Source of the DNA: Hippopus hippopus
Lineage: Eukaryota; Mollusca; Bivalvia; Cardiida; Cardiidae
Direction: 5' to 3'
Assembly: GCA_946811185.2 (NCBI GenBank)
Contig: OX328110.1
Coordinates: forward strand, 12,442,516-12,506,515
DNA: 64,000 nucleotides
Shown here: positions 11,767 through 22,959 of the stretch, one piece after another
How positions within the stretch are numbered: position 1 is the first letter of the stretch
Layout of the letters: every line of letters starts with the position of its first letter
Program-made: the position numbers and the translations under genes
The notes under the pieces: generated by a model
The model's database searches: none
The model's input: only the letters and a program-made list of their open reading frames with translations
What the model was told of the DNA's origin: nothing

Positions 11767-12940
11767 GGCCCCCGCCACTCGGGGCCTTAGAAATTGGTGG
11801 CTGCCTTCGCCCCTATGGCATATGGGTGGTAAAAGTCCCCAGAAACAGAGGAGACCGATAATAATAAACCTAAAATTAATAAAACTGGTCCAAAATAATT
11901 CAATTCAAAGTAAATACTAGAAAAATAAAATAACAATAACAAAATCAACCTAAATATGAAAATAAAAACACTAAAGTCAATACGATTAAACATTTCCAGA
12001 AAAAATTAACAAACACAAAATTTTAAAACATAAAAGTGGCTGAAGAACTAGACAAATTAAGATCATATGATTTCCAAAACAAATTTTTCATTCCAAAAGT
12101 GATTTTTTATTTTTTCATTTTTTGAAGACATATCTTTCCTATACACTTTCCTGTCTCATATACTAACATGCTCATTTGTGAGCGTATCATCTGTGCCAGT
12201 GGGTAGCACACTGGACGAAGAGTATAATAACATCTGTGTATAACATCTATGTTTTGTTCTTGTATTCGTCAACACCTTTTCCAATCTCTAGCACTATATG
12301 TTTGAAGAATTTGAAACATTTGGCAAACTTGTATTTAGAACCTTACCTACAAGTAGAGATCTAGAGTTAACAGCTCTAATCATTAAAGTTATCATGCTAA
12401 CACTCTATATCTAAACCTTTCTTGATTGAAAATATTTCATTGAGCAAACTTCCTTCTGATAAAAGATTTCTGTCTTTGATTCAGAAGCCACTTGTTTGCC
12501 GTGGGTGGCATCTCGTATGCCGGAAAAGGGGATCCTGGTAGTTGAGAGTGCCCAGGGATCTCCAGCACTCAACACACTGCTTTGGCCCTGGCCTCGGATA
12601 GACGGGAGGGATGGGTTAGGCCCGACCCGTCTCAATCGGCTCGGTCGTGTCTAGCTTTTAGGATTACATACTTTTATCTATATTTCTTTCTTTGTATCTT
12701 ATGATACCAACCGGGTTAGATTTTTTCTTTTTTCTTATCTTTTACATTGTTTTCTTTTATAAAGCGGCGGCTGATGGGCTAATTAATAGACCTATAGTTT
12801 CTCTTCGCTTAAGGTTTGTTAAGTATAATAGCTATGTAGCTCTGGCGTCGGAAATAGGAAACCCATTTCCATTAGACGTCCCATTGTAGGGCTCCGAGGA
12901 GGGTGGAGCGCATAGCTATTGAAATTACAGTATCAAAATC
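11767..12940 (+). other. LINE copy 1 5' untranslated region
   Basis: Non-coding leader of LINE copy 1. It includes a conserved GC-richer block at about 12480-12660 (tttgccgtgggtggcatct to tcggctcggtcgtgtctag) that is almost unchanged in copy 2. It probably holds the internal promoter, as is usual for this element class. A 65-codon frame at 12692-12889 recurs in copy 2 but resembles nothing I know. Confidence 0.6.
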
Positions 12941-14118
12941 ATGGCTTCCCAAAACAAAAGACCCCGACCGAATAACGAAAACGAAACGTCTTACTTAAAC
13001 AATACAAAGTTCTTAGTTATTAAAAGTGAGGAGGCAAAGCCCATCACATCTCTGTCTCCCTTCATAATAGAAAAACAGATAGAAAGTTTGATAGGCACTC
13101 CAAAATCAGTTAAAAAATTAAAAAACGAACTACTACTCGTTGAAACATCAAGAGCAAGTCAGGCTGAATCTCTATTAAAAGTTAAAAAGTTTTACAACTT
13201 GAAAGTCTCAGTCTCAGAACACAACTCGCTTAACAAATCCAGAGGAATTGTGAAAGACAGGGTACTGAAAGGAGAAACAGAGGAAAAAATTGTTGAATAT
13301 CTTGCACCGCAAGGAGTTGTTGCGTGCAAGAGATTCAAAATAAAAAAAGATAATGTTCAACTTGAAACCAATACACTGCTCCTCACTTTTAACACCACCA
13401 CTTTGCCTCAGAGTATTAGAATCTTTTATCGTACAGTACCAGTGGAACAGTTCATCCCAAATCCTTTGCGCTGTTTTAATTGTCAAAAATTTGGACACCA
13501 CGAAGACAACTGCAAGCTCACAGATGCAGTAATCTGTGATAGATGTGGTGAATCCAAACACACATCTAGCATCTGCCAAGACCTTTCAAATGTGTAAATT
13601 GTGGTAAAGATCACAGTGCAAGATCAACCAACTGTGAAGTCTGGAAAAGAGAAAAAGAAATTATGAGAATTAAAACAATAAGAAAGATTTCGTACTTTGA
13701 GGCAAAAAAACAATATGAGACAGCTTTTGAACCTAGGTACTGTAAGATAGTTCAATCAGCAACAGCAAAACCTCAGACGAGAACTTGTGGAACACAGTAT
13801 GATCCCGTGGATTTTGAGCAAGGCGCTAAACCTTCCTCGAAATCTACGTCTGCATCTGTCCAACCACCTCGAACATCTGAAACAGGTTCAAAATCTAACC
13901 AAACAAAAGACTCTAGTAGATCAAGATCAGCTTCTAGAGCTAATTCATGCCCTACATCACCAAATAAAAGCCAGAAAAATAAACCAGATAAAAAAGAAAA
14001 AGATAAACAACAATCAAATAGACAGAAGAAAGGGTCACAGGATCCTATTAAGCTGGCAAATAAATTTGAAAGTTTAGAAGATTTGGAATTGGAAATTGAC
14101 TCCTCAGTCATTAAATAA
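12941..14118 (+). pseudogene. LINE copy 1 ORF1 (gag-like nucleic-acid-binding protein), frameshifted
   Basis: ORF1 begins MASQNKRPRPNNENET and would encode the RNA-binding protein that coats the LINE transcript. The first frame runs to 13597 (218 codons) and contains the first zinc knuckle, CFNCQKFGHHEDNC, from 13472, followed by CDRCGESKH. A one-base deletion at about 13580 (ccaag here, ccaaag in copy 2) breaks the frame before the third knuckle, CVNCGKDH. The C-terminal part (to 14118) is Ser/Lys/Gln-rich and low complexity. Compared with copy 2 it has an in-frame 3-bp insertion near 13678. Copy 2 is intact at this frameshift but carries its own deletion upstream, so the two defects are independent. 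Confidence 0.9.
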
Positions 14119-14155
14119 CTTTTAAATAAATTCAAACTCCCAATATACAAGTATA

Positions 14156-17100
14156 ATGGGTCAAAACTCAATTTTACAATGGAATTGTAGAGGTCTAAAA
14201 GCCAACTTTAATGAACTACTAATTCTTTTATCTTTATTAAATCCACAAATTTGTTGTCTTCAAGAAACTTTTATAACCCCCAATGATGACTTGGAAGTTC
14301 GCAATTATTCTTCCTATCACTACATACATAATGATTGCCAAAGAGCATCTGGTGGTTCTTCTATCATAATACATTCTACGGTACCTCATCGTGATAGACT
14401 TAAACACAAATCTACAAGCAATAGCAATAAAAGCATCTTTAAATAAAACTATAACAATATGCTCTATCTATATCCCACCAAATAAAAGAATAGATCAAAA
14501 TGATTTAGAAAATCTTTTACTACAACTACCTCAACCTTACATCATATGTGGTGATTTTAATGGACATAGCGAATTATGGGGTTATTCAGATACCAATGAT
14601 AGAGGTAAAATAATTGAAGATTTCATTGCAGAGAATAATTTATGTTTATTTAATTCCAATGAACATACATACCTGCATCCTGGATCATGTTCTTTCACAG
14701 CAATAGATCTTTCACTCTGCCATCCTTCCTTGTACCTTGATTATGAATGGAAAGTATGTGAAGATTCCCATGGAAGTGATCATTTTCCTATCATTATACA
14801 AGAAACTGAGAAAACAGAAGATGAGAAAATTCCAAAATGGAATTTTAAAAAAGCTAACTGGGAAAAATTCAATATTCTTTGCCATGAAAAATTACTGATT
14901 GACAATTTTGAAAATTCAGAAGATCCAATGCTTTCTTTTACTGAAACTTTAATTGACATATCAAATCAGTGCATCCCGAAGATTTCAACAAATACTTTTA
15001 TGAAGAAAAAGCTATGGTTTAATGATGATTGTAAAGAAGCTATTAAAAAACGTAAAGACAGTTTAAAACGTTTCAAACAATATCCAACAAAAACAAACTT
15101 AAATGTTTGTAAAATTATGAGAGCTAAGGCTCGACGTACTATTAAACAAGCAAAACGATCATCTTGGAAAGATTTCATTTCTAAACTTAATGCTAGAACT
15201 CCCATGACAACCATTTGGAATATGTTAAGGAAAATAAATGGAAAGAATTAAACCATGAAACACTCGCATATCAAGGTAGATGACAAAATCAACGAAAGTA
15301 AAGAAGAAATCGCTAATATCCTGGGTAAAACTTTCAAAACAAACTCTTCTTCTGCAAATTATCAACCACAATTTAAAAAACATAAGCAAGAAGCAGAAAT
15401 GGAAGAACTTAATTTTGAAACGGATACAAATGAAAACTACAACTTACCTTTCACACTATCAGAACTTGAAGATTCTCTAAAAAATGCTCACGATTCTGCT
15501 GCAGGTGCAGACGAAGTACACTATCAACTTTTAAAACATTTACCTCGTATTTCATTACAAACTCTGTTAAACATTTTTAACATTATATGGGAACAAGGTA
15601 TCTTCCCGAGAAGTTGGTCCAAAGCTACAATCATTCCAATTCCTAAGCCAAATAAAGATCATACAAATCCAACAAATTATAGACCCATAGCTTTAACTAG
15701 TTATATATGTAAGACCATGGAGAGAATGATAAACAATAGACTTAATTTTTACCTCGAATCCAATAATATTATATCGGAACATCAGTCAGGGTTCCGAAAA
15801 AACAGAAGCACGACAGATCAATTAGTACGATTAGAATCTTTTATCAGAAATGCTTTTGTAAAGAAACAACATGTAGTTGCCATATTTTTTGATCTAGAAA
15901 AAGCTTATGACACCACGTGAAAACATGGCATTTTAAAAGACATTCATAAAATTGGATTAAGGGGAAATCTACCCAAGTTTATTTCAAACTTTTTGTCAAA
16001 TAGATCTTTCAAAGTTAAGGTAGGCACATCTTTTTCTGATGAATATGAACAAGAACAGGGAGTACCTCAAAGAAGTATCCTCTCACCTACTCTGTTCAGT
16101 ATCAAGATTAACAATATTGTAAAATGTTTAGATGACGATGTGAACTGTTCCTTATATGTGGATGATTTTTTAATATGTTACAGGTCCAAAGATATGAAAA
16201 CAATTGAAACTAAGCTTCAAAATAATTTAGACAAAATTGAGAAATGGACTATAGAAAATGGTTTTAAATTTTCCAAGACAAAGACAAACTGTGTACACTT
16301 CTGCCAAGAGCACAGGTTGCACTTGGATCCATCATTGAAAATATATAATAGTCCAATTCCAATAGTAGATCAAGCAAAATTTTTAGGAGTTATCTTTGAC
16401 AAAAAACTTTCTTTCATACCACATATTAATGCTTTGAAACTGAAATGTCAAAAGCTTTAAATGTTTTCAAAATACTTTCCCACTCTGACTGGAGAGGAGA
16501 TAAGAAAACTCTTTATTTCTATACAGATCTTTAATACGCTTAAAACTGGATTATGGATGTATTATATATGGCTCTGCACGAAAAAGCTACCTAAAAAAGT
16601 TGGACACTATTCATCATCAGGGTCTTCGGTTAGCTTTGGGAGCTTTCCGTACGTCACCTGTTCAAAGTTTGTATTCAGAGGCCCAGGAGCCATCCTTATA
16701 TGATAGAAGGAAAAAACTGTCCTTACAATACGTAACTAAACTGGCTTCAAATACAAAAAATCCGGTTTACAATGACATTTTTAATCCACCCAACAAAATA
16801 CTCTTTCAAAATAAACCTAATTTTATCAAACCACTGGGTCTACGTGTTAAACCTCTTCTTAATGAGTCAAACATAAATGTAAAGAATATTAAACCCTTTA
16901 AACTTCCTGTAAAAGAGCCGTGGACCATAGATCCACCAAATGTTATTTTTGATCTCAACGTAAATAAGAAATCAGTTACAAATCCATTATTTTATCAAAA
17001 TAAATTTTTAGAAATCAAATCACAGTATAAAGATTACATTTCAATTTATACTGATGGTTCGAAACAAGATAATAAAGTTCGTTCAGTACACAAACAAGAA

Positions 17101-17826
17101 ACTGCCAAAATAAGACTACCAGATCATAGCTCTATTTTTTCAGCAGAAGCTGTAGCTTTAAACATTGCTCTCTGTTCAATACAAAACAATAATAACAAGA
17201 AATTCATAGTTTTTTCTGATTCAATGTCAGTTTTACAATCTTTAAAACATCCTGATAACCCAAATCCATTGATTCAACAATTTTTCAGAAAATATGTTTA
17301 TTTATGTATATCAAAGACAATAATATTCTGCTGGATACCCAGCCACATTAATATAAAAGGTAATGAAATAGCTGATCAAGAAGCAAAGGATGCCGTAAAT
17401 ATGAACATAGCCAACATAAAAATTCCTTATACTGACAAAAAACAACAAATAAATGAATTTATCAAGTCTGAATGTCAAATTAAATGGCAACAATGTTTTA
17501 ACAACAAGCTTTTAGCGATCAAACCAAATTTTAGTGATAAGTATGAATTTTATTGTAACCGAAAAAGTCAAGTAATTCTAACAAGATGTCGTGTTGGACA
17601 CTCAAGGTTTTGACATGTACATCTTTTAAATAATGAGAGAGCACCACAATGTATAAACTGTAATGAACCTTTAACTATAAAACATATTTTATTAAACTGT
17701 AAAAATTTCGACCGTATACGGTCAAAACATTTTAGTGTTGATAGCTTACAAAATTTATTTTTACATGTACAACAGAATAACATTTTAGAATACCTAAAAG
17801 AGATAGATTTTTATAATAAAATGTAG
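14156..17826 (+). pseudogene. LINE copy 1 ORF2 (endonuclease / reverse transcriptase / RNase H), multiply broken
   Basis: ORF2 starts MGQNSILQWNCRGLKAN, a typical exonuclease-endonuclease-phosphatase start. Endonuclease motifs include QETF, GDFNGHSELWG (about 14550) and GSDHFPI (about 14775). The reverse transcriptase shows NYRPIALTS, a GVPQ-S box in which the Gly is replaced by Arg (GVPQRS), and the catalytic YVDD at 16155-16166. RNase H shows YTDGSK (about 17048), SAEAVAL, FSDS and WIPSHINIKGNEIADQEAK. A C-x2-C-x6-H-x4-C finger lies near 17650-17700. Damage: a frameshift near 14391, stops at 15249 (CAA to TAA) and 15918 (TGG to TGA), a one-base deletion near 16455, a small deletion in RNase H near 17080, and a stop at 17611. 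Each can be placed by comparison with copy 2. Confidence 0.9.
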
Positions 17827-17959
17827 ACTCTAATATAAATTATAACTATCAAAATAACATTTTATTATTCCATTTCTAAATATTACCTTCGTGCGCGCTA
17901 AATGACCACAGCTGTCGATGCGCCTTAAAACACCAATTAATAATAATAATAATAATAAT

Positions 17960-18591
17960 CCATACTCCTAAATAATATGATTTGAGTTTAAACGCATTTC
18001 AACACCGCTTTGATTATTTTTGGAAGCTATTGTTACTCCAAGTGCAACTTTTAATTGAAATCGGGGACGATAACTCGCACCATTTTATGTAGCATTCTTG
18101 GTCTAATTCTTAACAACTTTCTGAATTCCAAAGTAACGCAATTTCTGACTGGCTAAACCATATGATTAGCCGATCAAAAATTGTAGTAGTGTCAAAATTA
18201 GAATAGGACTAAGCATGCACGTTAGAAAGGTTCTTGAATATGGTTCCGGAAGAAAGAAGACGGATTCCAAGTTCGACAAAAGCTGCATCTTTGAAAAATT
18301 AGTTTTTCGAACCATGAGGTTTCAACCCAGTTAATGGGCCATTATCAAGATAGGTATATATGATGAAAATGATTACATGTATTTCGTTTTTAAATGATAC
18401 GGAAAACATAGTGGAAAAAGAAGCTACTGCTTGTTACAAGCAATCCCTCACCTTTCCAGACTGTCTTCCAAATCCGTCAACAGAGAGGTAAAACATCTCA
18501 TCAACGGAAACATGATTTGTTATTCAATATTAAGGACTATCGCATCCTCAAGGAATCGGGATTTTACTAAATGTACTCTTCTTTTTTTCAG
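17960..18591 (+). other. GT1 5' flank, conserved with GT2
   Basis: About 18040-18480 aligns with about 35050-35470 upstream of GT2, for example gaaatcggggacg and aagctactgcttgttacaag. It contains a ctgactggctaaacc MITE remnant at 18090-18250. It ends in a polypyrimidine tract plus CAG at 18589-18591 that is conserved in both copies. The promoter and any 5' untranslated exon probably lie here or further upstream, but I cannot fix them. Confidence 0.5.
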
Positions 18592-19656
18592 AAATATGAC
18601 TGCTCGTCGAGATTCGTCTGGAGGTATTTAACTTTGATTTCTATTTTTGCTTTCCTTTTGATGGCATACCTCTACGACAAAAAAGCGAAAACACCGAGGA
18701 GCGAAGCAAGCTCATACTCTATCCAACCTACCATTTTATACAAACAATACCAGAGTGACTTTAAACGTATTTCACGAACTGTAATCCGTGAGCTTCGTAA
18801 TCAGACCAGCAACGAGTACATCAAAATTCCTAATGTATTTAAAGCTCTGGGACACCAAAGAGGCGGCAGGGCAAGTGGTATGGAAATAGTAACTTGGTGC
18901 ACATGTTGTTCGGAAAGTTATCTCTATAACTTACCAGAATTGGTAACTGGATGGAAGGGTCCCATATCGGTAACGGTGTTTACGACAGTTTCGAAAGTGT
19001 CTCAAACATTGAAATACCTCTCTGCGCTTTACTATTGCGACGAAAATATCCGTCAAAGAGTTTCTTTTCATCTGTGCTTTCCGGCAAAGCTTATGGAAAA
19101 CGCTTCCCCGGACATTTCGCTAGATTTCAACCCGGCCTATTGCAAGGAGTTGGTGAATTTTGACGGACATTATTTACCAAATTATGTTGATACACAAGTA
19201 CCTTTTCCAATAAATTTTCTGAGAAATGTGGCAATAGAAAGTTGTAAAACGCCGTATGTATTAAACGCAGACATAGACTTTAGGCCTTCTGCAGGATTAT
19301 ATGACGCCTTTGTCACTTTCGTTAGATCTCATCCCGAACGTTCCTACCCGAAAACAGCCTTTGTGTTACCTAGCTTTGAAACCAACCAATCTACGATAAA
19401 TTCGCTATCAAAGGATAGACTAATACAGTTCTGGGAGAAAGGAACAGTGCGACCTTTCTACTCCACAGTCTGGTATGAATGTCAAAGTCATACCGACTAC
19501 AACCGTTGGAAATTACTGGATCCGAGTGACAGTCTTCAGTTGGCGTACCACAAACATTGGGTCGTACCTTGGGAGCCTTATGTTGTCGTGAATAAAACTT
19601 TGGTGCCGCTTTTCAATGAAAGACTCACACTGTATGGTTATAACCGATTAAGTCAG
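18592..19656 (+). CDS. B4GAT1-like: GT1 exon: B4GAT1-like glycosyltransferase, catalytic part
   Basis: This encodes most of a type II Golgi glycosyltransferase of the Glyco_transf_49 family. The closest match I recognise is B4GAT1, the beta-1,4-glucuronyltransferase that primes O-mannosyl glycans on dystroglycan for LARGE; the substrate here is unknown. Visible features are a basic N-terminus, one membrane anchor (about codons 17-34 counting from 18571), WCTCC, WKGPISVTVFTTV, FLRNVAIESC, a DID metal-binding motif at 19270-19278, VRPFY and WEPYVVV. The frame ends in phase 0 at CAG|GTAAAG (donor 19657) and joins 21305, giving a family-typical length near 420 residues. The start is uncertain. 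The frame can open at ATG 18571, but a polypyrimidine-CAG suggests the exon begins at 18592; after that point the next in-frame ATG is 18661, inside the anchor. GT2 has 45 extra bases here that supply a Met. Confidence 0.88.
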
Positions 19657-20017
19657 GTAAAGTTAATAAGCATTAACCCAGTATCAGAATAGAATTGCGA
19701 AATGAGGTGGGGAATGTAGGGAAGTTGATTTATGCAAAGACGTGCATAAATTGTACGTTTCCAGTCAAGTACTTCCTGTCTAAACCATTATACTGATGGA
19801 TTATTGATCCGAGATAAATCATCCTTCCTCTTCTTGTTTTCGCAAAGACTTGGTTTATAATGATCTTACAAGGGTTAGATAATAATTGAGTTATGCTCTG
19901 TGAAAAAGGGTTTCATGCATTTGCAAGAAGTATCGACCCATATCAGCGTGCATAATCCGCGGTTGCACGAAACCTGTTTTTCACAGTACTTAACTCAAAC
20001 GCATTTCAACACCTACA

Positions 20018-20152
20018 TTGTTTACTTTTTGCCGCTACTGTGCCTTGTTTACTTATGGCCGCTACTGGGCCTTGTTTACTTATGGTCGCTACTGGGCCTT
20101 GTTTACTTTTGGCCGCTACTGGGCCTTGTTTACTTTTGGCCGCTACTGGGCT
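20018..20152 (+). repeat. Minisatellite, five 27-bp units
   Basis: Units of the type ttgtttacttttggccgctac start at 20018, 20045, 20072, 20099 and 20126. A single related unit (ttacttttggccgctattg) survives near 51550 before GT2 exon 2, so the array expanded in the GT1 intron. Translated, it gives a nine-residue hydrophobic repeat, which I take as accidental. Confidence 0.9.
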
Positions 20153-20250
20153 TTTGATAGAGAATGTTGAGTATGCCTGCTAACTCTTAAACACAAGATA
20201 AAATTCTAAACTTGTCCACATTGAAATAGTTTGCATATGACAAATTATTT

Positions 20251-20512
20251 GGTTTGCAACACGCGAAAAGGGGCATTCGGACATTTGCGTAAAGTGTCGT
20301 CTCGGATCAGCCTGCGCAGTCCGCGCAGGCTAATCCGAGACGGCACTTTACGACTACATTAGAAATTGTGCTACAGTAGATTTGCGCAAAACAGAAAATT
20401 ACATAAAAACGGAAAATGCCGTCTCGCGATTAGCCTGCCTGGACTGCGCAGTCTTATCCGAGACAACACTTTACGCAAATGTCCGAATGTCCCTTTTCGT
20501 GTGTTGCAGGCC
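20251..20512. mobile_element. MITE family M1 (ggcttgcaacacg ends), copy 1
   Basis: Terminal inverted repeats ggtttgcaacacgcgaaaag and its complement enclose internal inverted blocks such as cagcctgcgcagtccgcgca. ATTT flanks both sides. The matching place in the third duplicon (about 24870-24895) has no insertion, which supports a 4-bp target duplication and insertion after the duplication. Confidence 0.8.
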
Positions 20513-20746
20513 ATTTGTGAAAGGAGTTATAGTATTTGTCGTTGAAAGGGTAGAAAATATTGTGGGGGAAAGAGTAAATGCTGGTTACTATCATTTTCTT
20601 CTGTATCCACAATGTTGTCAATAGCTATTTCCTTCTTGGTCGTTAAATCTAAGATTTATACGGTGAAGGTTTAGATTTAACAAATGAACAAATAAAAAAA
20701 AAAAACGTTAACTTTCTCAAAACCAATTCTTGGGAATAAAACTAAA

Positions 20747-21175
20747 TTCAACATGACACGTGAATTCGGCTCTATAAACACAGTGCAACGAAAGCGTGAT
20801 AAAATCTACATTCTATGTAGAGTGACGTCATTCTGTATAAAGTAAGTAAGTTATTCAATGGAATATAATCTGCATCCGCGTTTTTACTCTAAGTATGAAC
20901 TTGATTTCCTTTCATTAAGAGTTGGTCATGTTAGAATCTAAATAATCTTCTTTCTATCGTGGCTTATCGTTCAATAAACCACGTTGTGAGTTATGAATTA
21001 AGAAATAATCTTCTTTCTATCGTGGTTTATCGTTCAATAAACCACAGTTGTGAGTTATGAGGCCCAATAAATAAACCACTCGGGCTATCGCCCTCGTGGA
21101 TTATTTATTGTACCTCATAACTCACAACTGTGGTTTATTGAACGATAAACCACGATAGAAAGAAGATTATTTCTT
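20747..21175. mobile_element. Palindrome-ended element M2, copy in the GT1 intron
   Basis: The element starts with a unique part near attcaacatgacacgtg and ends in a near-perfect palindrome at 21000-21175 (arms of about 80 bp; tgtgagttatgag ... ctcataactcaca). The equivalent position in the third duplicon (about 25100) reads straight through, so this is an insertion. Related copies are at 26800-27642 and 32643-33032. A second partial left arm lies at 20941-20995. Confidence 0.75.
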
Positions 21176-21304
21176 AATTCAACAAGGCTTTAGTACATAT
21201 GGAAATGAGTCATGCTTTGGCAAAAAGGGTTTACGCATGTCCGTAACGGGATGGACGAATAAATACAGCTGTGACATTTATAAGTTCTTCTGTATCGTTG
21301 ACAG

Positions 21305-21496
21305 ATGTGTGAAATGTACATGGCTGATTTCAAGTTTGGTGTTCTCAACAATGGTTTCCTAGTGCACAAGGGATTCAAAGACCTCCATACGTTCCATAAA
21401 GGCAAATTCTTGGAGAATATTAAGAACCATCAACTCTACAAAAAGTTCAGAAAGGAACTACAGCTAAAATATCCCGAAAAAAAGCAGATGTGTTGA
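21305..21496 (+). CDS. B4GAT1-like: GT1 last exon: B4GAT1-like C-terminus
   Basis: This 64-codon terminal exon (63 residues plus stop) follows the acceptor cgttgacag. It reads MCEMYMADFKFGVLNNGF and then LVHKGFKDLHTFH, and ends KYPEKKQMC. The HKGF motif and the KYP...C ending match the C-terminus of B4GAT1-type enzymes, where this block continues directly from the ISQ/LSQ that ends the upstream exon. It begins in phase 0, compatible with the donor at 19657. The initial ATG is therefore an internal codon, not a translation start. It differs from the GT2 last exon mainly after the HKGK. A candidate polyadenylation signal lies at 22481. Confidence 0.88.
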   Translation: MCEMYMADFKFGVLNNGFLVHKGFKDLHTFHKGKFLENIKNHQLYKKFRKELQLKYPEKKQMC

Positions 21497-22640
21497 CCTT
21501 GTGTACGGCTTTTATCTACCTCTTATACCCGCCCTCATGTACAGGTTTTGTAGATGATTTTTGAGAATCTCAGTGGTACTTTATATCCAGGTTCGTAATA
21601 CGTCGAACGCCCCTCCCTCTTTTTTTTTTAAATTATAAAAAAAACAAAGCAAGACTGTCGATATTTACGCATGCGCACAATTTGTCAAACTGGCGCTTTT
21701 CAACTCTGTGCACAAGTTACGAGCTCAATGTATGAATTATACATGTGAAGCCGGTGGGTTTACGTACCAAGAGGAGAATATCTATTTCGGAAAACATCCT
21801 GGAAAAGGGGGTATAATCATTTGCTGTTCAAAGGCAATGATTCTTTCTAATAATGTTTTTGTGAAAAATATTTGTGTGTGTGAAAAAACAACCCACGTAC
21901 TTAGGGAATTAGACTGACATATTTTCCAGTTTGGGATATAATGCACCATGAGTCATGATTTTGACCGCAAATTCACTCTTTTTACACAATTTCAGTTTCC
22001 ATATATCTGACATTGTACCGTAAAAGTTCCTCTTTTTTTACAGACAGTGACTCATTAGAAGTGTCTTTATGATATAAGTTTCATGGAAATTGAAAGTACG
22101 GTTTTCTTAAAATTTTGTAAAGTACAGCAATTTTTTAACTTTTGGACTCGGCGGACAATACCTCACTATTAGACGAAAATGTTATTTAGTTCCTTGAATT
22201 GGATTCTATTTCATTTTTCTTTTCACAAGTTTAACATTTAGCATAAGCTCACTTACAAAAAAGTTTTGATTGTGTGTCACAGCTCATGAAACTGATTTTG
22301 CATGATTTAAGGCAACCATAGGTGTAATAATATTTTTGCATAAAATGCTTCGGCTTCTGGCACCTTGAATTCCAAGTATTAAACCAAACGAAAAGTGAAT
22401 CGTGTCTTTTATAATTTCTTGTTTTTTTGTTTTTTGTTTTTTTGTTTTTGTTTTTCACCGTTACATACAATATTTTCCAAAATAAAAAGGTACTCGTATG
22501 AGATACACTGAATGTCATCAATGGGATTTCACGTGTATATTGATAAAGTTTTTGCAAACGTGTATGTGTTTGTGGGTGTGTAAAATCTGTTTTGAAAAAG
22601 CTCACACTACATCATCCACTTTTTCCTCGTTTTCCATACA
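21497..22640 (+). other. GT1 3' UTR / downstream flank, shared by three copies
   Basis: This aligns with 28005-28560 and 51862-52960, for example gcatgcgcacaatttgtcaa and gggatataatgcacca. AATAAA at 22481-22486 has a positional counterpart at 52774-52779 downstream of GT2, so it is a candidate polyadenylation signal. There is a (gttttttt)n-like run at about 22420-22455. No further gene is seen. Confidence 0.5.
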
Positions 22641-22880
22641 GGTATATAAACCCTTTACGAAACATTTCCGGGTTTTGACGACCATAAGAAAGAGAGGCAA
22701 TGAAAACATTGTGGGAAAAGACAAAAATGTTGGTTAGCAGTATTTTTTCTCTTTTCCCGGCAATGTTTTCTGCCCTTCCAAAGGCAAATCGCATCATTAG
22801 AATAAAATTAATTCGTCATCTGCAGATGCTTTCAATCTTTAACCGTTTGTTGATTTGTAAAGAGTTAACTCTTAGACTAC
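22640..22880. mobile_element. Hairpin MITE family M3, copy
   Basis: The core gaaaacattgtgggaaaag ... cttttcccggcaatgttttc at about 22700-22770 is flanked by the family's usual outer parts (aaccctttacgaaacatt and tcgtcatctgcagatgct). Confidence 0.6.
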
Positions 22881-22915
22881 TAAGCGCGACTCACTGACCT
22901 TTTGCTGACCGTGTA

Positions 22916-22959
22916 GATCAAGATTAGACTGCACAGAACGTGCAGTCTGATCTTGGATC
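22916..22959. repeat. Short inverted repeat
   Basis: gatcaagattagactgcac is followed after a 6-base loop by gtgcagtctgatcttggatc. A similar but weaker structure occurs near 30090-30130. It is probably the core of a small MITE. Confidence 0.5.

Larger units (their letters stand above)
11767..17959 (+). mobile_element. I-clade-like LINE, copy 1 (full-length, inactivated)
   Basis: This non-LTR retrotransposon of about 6.2 kb has a 5' UTR starting ggcccccgccactcggggcc. ORF1 carries CCHC zinc knuckles. ORF2 has AP-like endonuclease, reverse transcriptase and RNase H domains and a C-terminal Cys/His finger. The element ends in a short (taa)n tail. RNase H together with a TAA-repeat tail fits the I group (I/Nimb-like) within the Jockey/I assemblage. 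The copy is near-identical to the LINE in the GT2 intron, so both inserted fairly recently. I could not identify a clear target-site duplication for this copy. Its 3' end is about 630 bp upstream of GT1. Confidence 0.9.
19657..21304 (+). other. GT1 intron (GT...AG, 1648 bp)
   Basis: The intron begins GTAAAGTTAATAAG and ends at the acceptor cgttgacag (21296-21304). The first 170 bp still align with the start of the GT2 intron, which continues on the far side of LINE copy 2 (46672 onward). It holds a 27-bp minisatellite, a MITE at 20251-20512, a decayed hairpin MITE near 20545-20625 and a palindrome-ended element at about 20747-21175. Confidence 0.8.

Noticed and set aside
13773..14171. 132-codon minus-strand frame, repeated at 42489-42884
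   Set aside because: It is the antisense shadow of the low-complexity tail of LINE ORF1.
20018..20152. Hydrophobic nine-residue repeat peptide, like a membrane protein
   Set aside because: It is the translation of a 27-bp minisatellite within the GT1 intron.
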